Assembly (NCBI GenBank): GCA_964587165.1 | Contig: CAZPKH010000055.1 | Location: 1 to 9,359, forward strand | DNA from: CAZPKH01 sp964587165 | Lineage (GTDB): Bacteria; Bacteroidota; Bacteroidia; Bacteroidales; Muribaculaceae | Direction of reading: 5' to 3' | Length of the DNA stretch: 9,359 bases | Part shown: piece after piece, positions 6,392 through 9,359 of the stretch | Layout of the letters: the number at the start of each line of letters is the position of its first letter | How positions within the stretch are numbered: position 1 is the first letter of the stretch | The notes under the pieces: generated by a model | What the model was told of the DNA's origin: nothing | Databases searched by the model: none | Seen by the model: the letters and a program-made list of their open reading frames with translations, nothing else | Translations under genes and position numbers: made by a program

Positions 6392-7426
6392 TCAGTATTT
6401 CACCTTACATTCCACATTCATGCCGGCCCGCAGGCGCTCCATCATATCGGGCGAATTATCGGGGGTAAACTCGATGCGGACGGGTATACGCTGACGCACC
6501 TTCACGAAATTGCCCGCCGAGTTGTCTTGCGGCAGCAGCGACAGAGCACTCCCGGTAGCGGTTGAGATTGCCGCCACCACTCCCTCAAACCGTACGCCGG
6601 GCAGAGCATCGACCTCTATCTCCACTTTGCTCCCCACGTCGATATGCTGAAGCTGCGTCTCCTTATAGTTGGCCGTCACCCACACATCTGCCGCGTCGAC
6701 CAGATCGAGCAGTGTCTGCCCCGGTTGCACGAGCTGTCCCACCTGTATCTCCTTGCGCGAAGTGTAGCCGTCGCATGGTGCCACGATCACCGTGTAGCTG
6801 AGATTTAGCTCGGCAGTTTCGGCAAGCGCCCGAGCCAGATCGATGCCTGCATCCGACTGCGAGATGCGGCTCCGGCTCACATCGACGGCTGTCGAGGTAG
6901 CCTTCTTTTGATTGACGAGGGTACTGTATCGAGCTTTTTTAGCCTCAAAGTCGGTCTTGGCGGCATCGTATTGCTGCTGTGTGACGGCTTCATTGGCCAG
7001 CAACTTTTCGTAGCGGGCCAGATCGGCAGCCGCCATATCCATCAGCACCTTTGCTTCGGAGATGGAGGCGTCGGTCACGGCCACGTCGGCTGTGGCCGAG
7101 GTGACGCTGCGGTCGGCCACACCGCGTCCGGCCAGGGCATTGCGGTAGTCGGCTTGTGCCCGGGCGAGGTTCAGGCGCAGATCGGCATCGTCGATTATCA
7201 CCAGGGTGTCGCCTTTCTTCACCTTCTGGTACTCCTTGAATCGGATCTCCTTGATATACCCCTGCACGCGGCTGTTGACCGGCACCACCTGACGGTGTAT
7301 CTGAGCGTTGTCGGTAAACTCTACGTCGCGCCCATGCACAAACTTGCTTGATACCCAGACGGCTGCCGCCGCCACAATGCAGATTGTGATGATATATGAT
7401 AATATTTTCTTTGAACGGTGTGTCAT
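6392..7426 (-). CDS. HlyD/EmrA family periplasmic adaptor
   Basis: A 344-residue membrane fusion protein that bridges the inner-membrane pump and the outer-membrane channel. The order is: one N-terminal membrane helix (about 8-27), first half of a lipoyl (barrel-sandwich) domain (about 47-82), a long alpha-helical hairpin rich in Ala, Asp and Lys (about 83-208), second lipoyl half YTVIVAPCDGYTSRKEIQVG (211-230) and a beta-barrel segment (about 248-275). The signature GSALSLLPQDNSAGNFVKV (292-310) closely resembles the EmrA-type block. This identifies it as EmrA-like rather than an RND adaptor. The ATG at 7424-7426 overlaps the stop of the TolC-like gene as ATGA, and the pump follows after one base, so all three are probably translationally coupled. 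Confidence 0.93.
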   Translation of the reverse strand: MTHRSKKILSYIITICIVAAAAVWVSSKFVHGRDVEFTDNAQIHRQVVPVNSRVQGYIKEIRFKEYQKVKKGDTLVIIDDADLRLNLARAQADYRNALAGRGVADRSVTSATADVAVTDASISEAKVLMDMAAADLARYEKLLANEAVTQQQYDAAKTDFEAKKARYSTLVNQKKATSTAVDVSRSRISQSDAGIDLARALAETAELNLSYTVIVAPCDGYTSRKEIQVGQLVQPGQTLLDLVDAADVWVTANYKETQLQHIDVGSKVEIEVDALPGVRFEGVVAAISTATGSALSLLPQDNSAGNFVKVRQRIPVRIEFTPDNSPDMMERLRAGMNVECKVKY

Positions 7427-8736
7427 ATCTTTCCGGAAGTAAATAGAAGTTTATAATAACAGTAGATAACGTTGATTTTCGCATTGACCAGCTCCTGCTC
7501 TGCGTCGAGTTTAGCGTTGGCGGCGTCGAGCATATCGGTGATAAGGGCCATATCGGCCGCATAGCGCGTAGAGGTGATGGTGTAATTTCTCTCGGCGAGC
7601 TCTACGCTTTTTGAGCGCGTCTTGAGCTCCTCGTAAGCCTCAAGGTAGCGGATATTGTCGGCTCTGACAGCCATAGAGATATTTTCGCGCTCGGCATCAA
7701 GCTCCTCGATAGAGCGCTGCACGGCAGTGCGGCTGCGGGCCAGCGAGCGGTTGCTCTTATAGAGCGACGACAGATTGTACGACACACCGACACCCACATA
7801 CCAGTAGCTGAGATTGCGGTTGATCGGAGGCACCTCCACAAGAATTGGCCCCTCCATGCTCCATGCGCCCCGTAGATCAATCTTGGGCATGCGTTCCGAC
7901 CGCACGAGCTCTTCGGCTTTTCGGCTAAGCGCCACGCTCGTGCGCGCAAGGCTGAGCGCCGGGGCATTAGCCTCGGCTTCCGCTTGCCACCACCCCTCGC
8001 CGTTCACCGGCAGACCCCGCTGCAGAATATCCTCGTCGGGGTAGATGACGGTTTCTGCCGGCAGTCCGGCGATAGTCACAAGATTGTCGTTGAGTATCTT
8101 GAGAGTATTGTCGATGCGTATCAGCTCCAGCTCAAAGTTTGACACAAGCAGCTCGTAGCGCGTGATGTCGTTTTTCAGCGCCGTGCCCTGTTCGAAGCGG
8201 GCATGCATCTGTGCGAGCACATTGCGGGCTGCCGCGAGATTGCTCTCCACCACCCGCCGGCGGTTGCGGTACTTATAAATATCGAGGTAGAACCCGGCAA
8301 GCTGAAAGCGGATATTGTCGCGCTTGAAATCAGACGCAAACCGTGCGGCCGTACTCTTCAGCTCGGCAAGCTCGATAGCGCTCGTCACGGCACCGCCGGT
8401 GTATACCGGCTGCGTCACGCTCACCGACAGGCTATTGCCTAAATGAGGTATCGCAGCTTTCTGATAATCCGAGAAATTACGCTTGGTTGTGAAGCCGTCG
8501 CCGAAATAACCGAGCGACAGCGAGGCGTTAATATCAGGGAGGCGGCCGCTTTTAGCAATGCTTATCTCGCGCTCGGCTTCATCGACAGCCGTAAAGGCAG
8601 GGCGCAACTGCGCGCTGCGGCTCTCGGCAGCCTCAAAAATCTCCTCAAGAGAAGTCACCGGCGCACCATGAGCACACACGCCGGCGCTCAACAGAAGTGT
8701 GGCAACACACCCTGTGAGCAATCGTTGATTGTTCAT
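7423..8736 (-). CDS. TolC family outer-membrane efflux channel
   Basis: A 437-residue outer-membrane factor with the two-fold repeat of the TolC family. It has a signal peptide of about 24 residues (probable cleavage after AHG). Two long helical halves follow, about 28-225 and 250-430. Recognisable blocks are SLSVSVTQPVYTGGAV (102-117) in the first half and YVGVGVSYNLSSLYKSNRS (313-331) in the second, each the beta-strand plus turn that leads into a long helix. The paired SKSGRLPDI-type block AKSGRLPDINASL (61-73) and ERMPKIDLRGAW (281-292) supports the internal duplication. Cys21 is preceded by Val, so it is not a lipobox. It is the first gene of the efflux operon. The ATG at 8734-8736 directly begins the signal peptide. 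Confidence 0.93.
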   Translation of the reverse strand: MNNQRLLTGCVATLLLSAGVCAHGAPVTSLEEIFEAAESRSAQLRPAFTAVDEAEREISIAKSGRLPDINASLSLGYFGDGFTTKRNFSDYQKAAIPHLGNSLSVSVTQPVYTGGAVTSAIELAELKSTAARFASDFKRDNIRFQLAGFYLDIYKYRNRRRVVESNLAAARNVLAQMHARFEQGTALKNDITRYELLVSNFELELIRIDNTLKILNDNLVTIAGLPAETVIYPDEDILQRGLPVNGEGWWQAEAEANAPALSLARTSVALSRKAEELVRSERMPKIDLRGAWSMEGPILVEVPPINRNLSYWYVGVGVSYNLSSLYKSNRSLARSRTAVQRSIEELDAERENISMAVRADNIRYLEAYEELKTRSKSVELAERNYTITSTRYAADMALITDMLDAANAKLDAEQELVNAKINVIYCYYKLLFTSGKI

Positions 8737-8957
8737 CTAACTAAATAAAATAAAAAGGGAAATGTACTACTTTCTGACAGCCTGACATCAGGCTCTAAAA
8801 GTCGGCCGACGGAACAAATCGGTCCGAACTGCGAAACGCGTTAAAATGAAGCTGTGCTTTTCCAGCTTTCGAGACACCCCCAGTTTCTCAGAATGGGGTA
8901 AACAAAAGAATTAAGGACGTATTCTGCGATCATATAGGCGCAACTCTGTGTGAATTG
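8737..8957 (-). other. Long hairpin-rich leader of the efflux operon
   Basis: About 220 bases separate the predicted transcription start from the TolC-like ATG. I see no credible gene in them. Visible structures are AGCCTG/CAGGCT with a 4-base loop (8779-8794), the palindrome GTCGGCCGAC (8801-8810), AAGCTG/CAGCTT with an 8-base loop (8849-8868), and an ACCCC/GGGGT stem (8876-8899). The density of short stems suggests a structured 5' leader. Regulation by it is inference. Confidence 0.5.
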
Positions 8958-8960
8958 CGC
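8938..8960. promoter_or_regulatory. GCGCAA-N11-TTGCGC dyad at the efflux start site
   Basis: GCGCAA (8938-8943) and TTGCGC (8955-8960) are perfect inverted arms separated by 11 bases. They begin two bases after the -7 element and cover the expected transcription start. A third copy, GCGCAA at 8988-8993, overlaps the -33 TTG. The position suits a repressor operator or a 5'-terminal mRNA stem-loop. Confidence 0.5.
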
Positions 8961-8962
8961 TG

Positions 8963-8993
8963 CAAAAATACACATTTTTCCGAAGCCGCGCAA
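8963..8993 (-). promoter_or_regulatory. Promoter of the efflux operon
   Basis: On the minus strand TTG (8993-8991), a 20-base spacer and TATTTTTG (8970-8963) fit the Bacteroidetes consensus of a -33 TTG and a -7 TAnnTTTG. The transcription start should fall near 8957. This is the best promoter match upstream of the TolC-like gene. Confidence 0.62.
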
Positions 8994-9235
8994 GAGCAAA
9001 CCCGGAGCGCGAGTGCTTCAGAGCTCGGCAGTACACCCTCGTGATCAATTAAAATCACAGATCATCACTATATACATAATTTAATATTTATAGACAATAG
9101 TATAAATTAAGTCCCTCTCGGAGGGTGTTTTCGGCGCACCCTGAAGGATGTGCCCACCGAGTTAGCACTTGGCTCTGCTCCCCCGCATAAACCTGATTTA
9201 ACAACCTTTAACATTGTAGATTCATCCGAAACAGC
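8994..9235. other. Non-coding gap between efflux operon and tRNA
   Basis: No gene is visible. There is a GTGAT/ATCAC dyad (9041-9045 and 9054-9058) and an AT-rich imperfect hairpin (9081-9092 with 9101-9110). A GC-richer block at 9111-9153 follows, in which CCCTC (9113-9117) can pair with GAGGG (9121-9125), or AGGGTG (9122-9127) with CACCCT (9137-9142). The first stem is followed by TGTTTT and resembles a weak plus-strand terminator, although no plus-strand gene precedes it. Confidence 0.55.
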
Positions 9236-9243
9236 TATCTTTG
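9214..9243 (+). promoter_or_regulatory. Promoter of the tRNA-Ser gene
   Basis: TTG (9214-9216), a 19-base spacer and TATCTTTG (9236-9243) are a full match to the Bacteroidetes housekeeping promoter consensus. Transcription should start near 9250, about 55 bases before the tRNA. Confidence 0.72.
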
Positions 9244-9253
9244 CACTGCAAAA

Positions 9254-9291
9254 GTCGGCAGGGGTGCTGTAGCGACAGCCGCGCCACCGAC
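9254..9291 (+). other. Stem-loop in the tRNA-Ser 5' leader
   Basis: GTCGG (9254-9258) pairs with CCGAC (9287-9291). Inside, GCTGT (9266-9270) pairs with ACAGC (9275-9279) around an AGCG loop. The structure fills most of the leader between the predicted start and the tRNA. It would be removed by RNase P. Confidence 0.5.
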
Positions 9292-9304
9292 AAAATCGCC
9301 GCAA

Positions 9305-9359
9305 GGAAAGATGCCGGAGCGGTCGAACGGGACGGTCTCGAAAACCGTTGTACCCTTAC
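9305..9359 (+). tRNA. tRNA-Ser (anticodon CGA), 3' part outside the window
   Basis: The 5' acceptor strand GGAAAGA (9305-9311) is followed by T8, a D-arm with CCG...CGG, and an anticodon stem ACGGT/ACCGT (9332-9336 and 9344-9348). The stem encloses the loop CTCGAAA. The anticodon CGA lies at 9339-9341 and reads UCG. The start of a long variable arm (TGTACCC...) is typical of serine tRNAs. The T-arm, 3' acceptor strand and CCA lie beyond the window, so the gene is cut by the edge and is not broken. Confidence 0.93.

Noticed and set aside
8734..8736. Cys21 of the TolC-like protein as a lipobox cysteine
   Set aside because: The preceding residue is Val, whereas a lipobox needs Gly, Ala or Ser there. 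A standard signal peptidase I site after AHG fits better.
8846..8914. 22-residue plus-strand frame in the efflux leader
   Set aside because: It is too short, with no supporting promoter or start signal, and it coincides with two hairpins that explain the sequence better.
9107..9304. 65-codon minus-strand frame next to the tRNA
   Set aside because: It covers the tRNA promoter and leader in antisense. The product is basic and Cys-containing without a family pattern.
1..9359. CRISPR array, insertion sequence, phage or toxin-antitoxin genes
   Set aside because: I saw no spaced direct repeats, transposase motifs, terminal inverted repeats flanking a gene, or toxin-like small gene pairs. The tRNA-Ser shows no adjacent integrase or att duplication within the window.

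Overview
The window looks like chromosomal DNA from a Bacteroidales bacterium; a Muribaculaceae-like gut lineage is my best guess, but sequence alone cannot fix the genus. The grounds are four. There is a DUF5063 protein, a family I know only from Bacteroidetes. Start codons lack Shine-Dalgarno motifs. Promoters have the Bacteroidetes TTG...TAnnTTTG form. The clustering of tsaB, yicC, gmk and nadD also fits this phylum. Coding DNA is fairly GC-rich and the intergenic stretches are AT-rich.

Layout. (1) 67-2680, minus strand: a tight housekeeping operon read right to left, yicC - gmk - nadD - DUF5063 gene. Its last three genes are joined by a 4-base overlap and a 1-base gap. A hairpin follows the last stop codon (46-66). 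(2) 2681-2750: a short divergent promoter region. (3) 2751-4439, plus strand: a small predicted lipoprotein of unknown function, tsaB, and a TM2-domain membrane protein with a Gln/Tyr/Gly-rich repetitive N-terminus. A perfect 16-bp hairpin (4465-4500) closes this operon. (4) 4440-4794: a convergent, AT-rich non-coding gap with a second long hairpin. (5) 4795-8736, minus strand: a complete tripartite efflux operon, transcribed as TolC-like outer-membrane factor, then EmrA-like adaptor, then EmrB/DHA2-like MFS pump, with junctions of -4 and +1 bases. (6) 8737-9304: about 570 bases without a gene, holding the efflux promoter, its long hairpin-rich leader, an AT-rich patch and the promoter of the next gene. 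(7) 9305-9359: the 5' part of a tRNA-Ser(CGA) gene, cut by the window end.

How the parts work together. The left half is core metabolism and translation quality: GMP to GDP (gmk), NAD synthesis (nadD), RNA turnover (yicC) and t6A tRNA modification (tsaB). The right half is an inner-membrane pump, periplasmic adaptor and outer-membrane channel that would expel small molecules across both membranes. No regulator is encoded beside it. Its control, if local, must lie in the promoter and leader, where I see three copies of GCGCAA/TTGCGC and several hairpins.

I found no mobile element, CRISPR array or obvious new multi-gene system. The most unusual items are the efflux promoter and leader, the unknown lipoprotein divergent from yicC, and the low-complexity TM2 protein.
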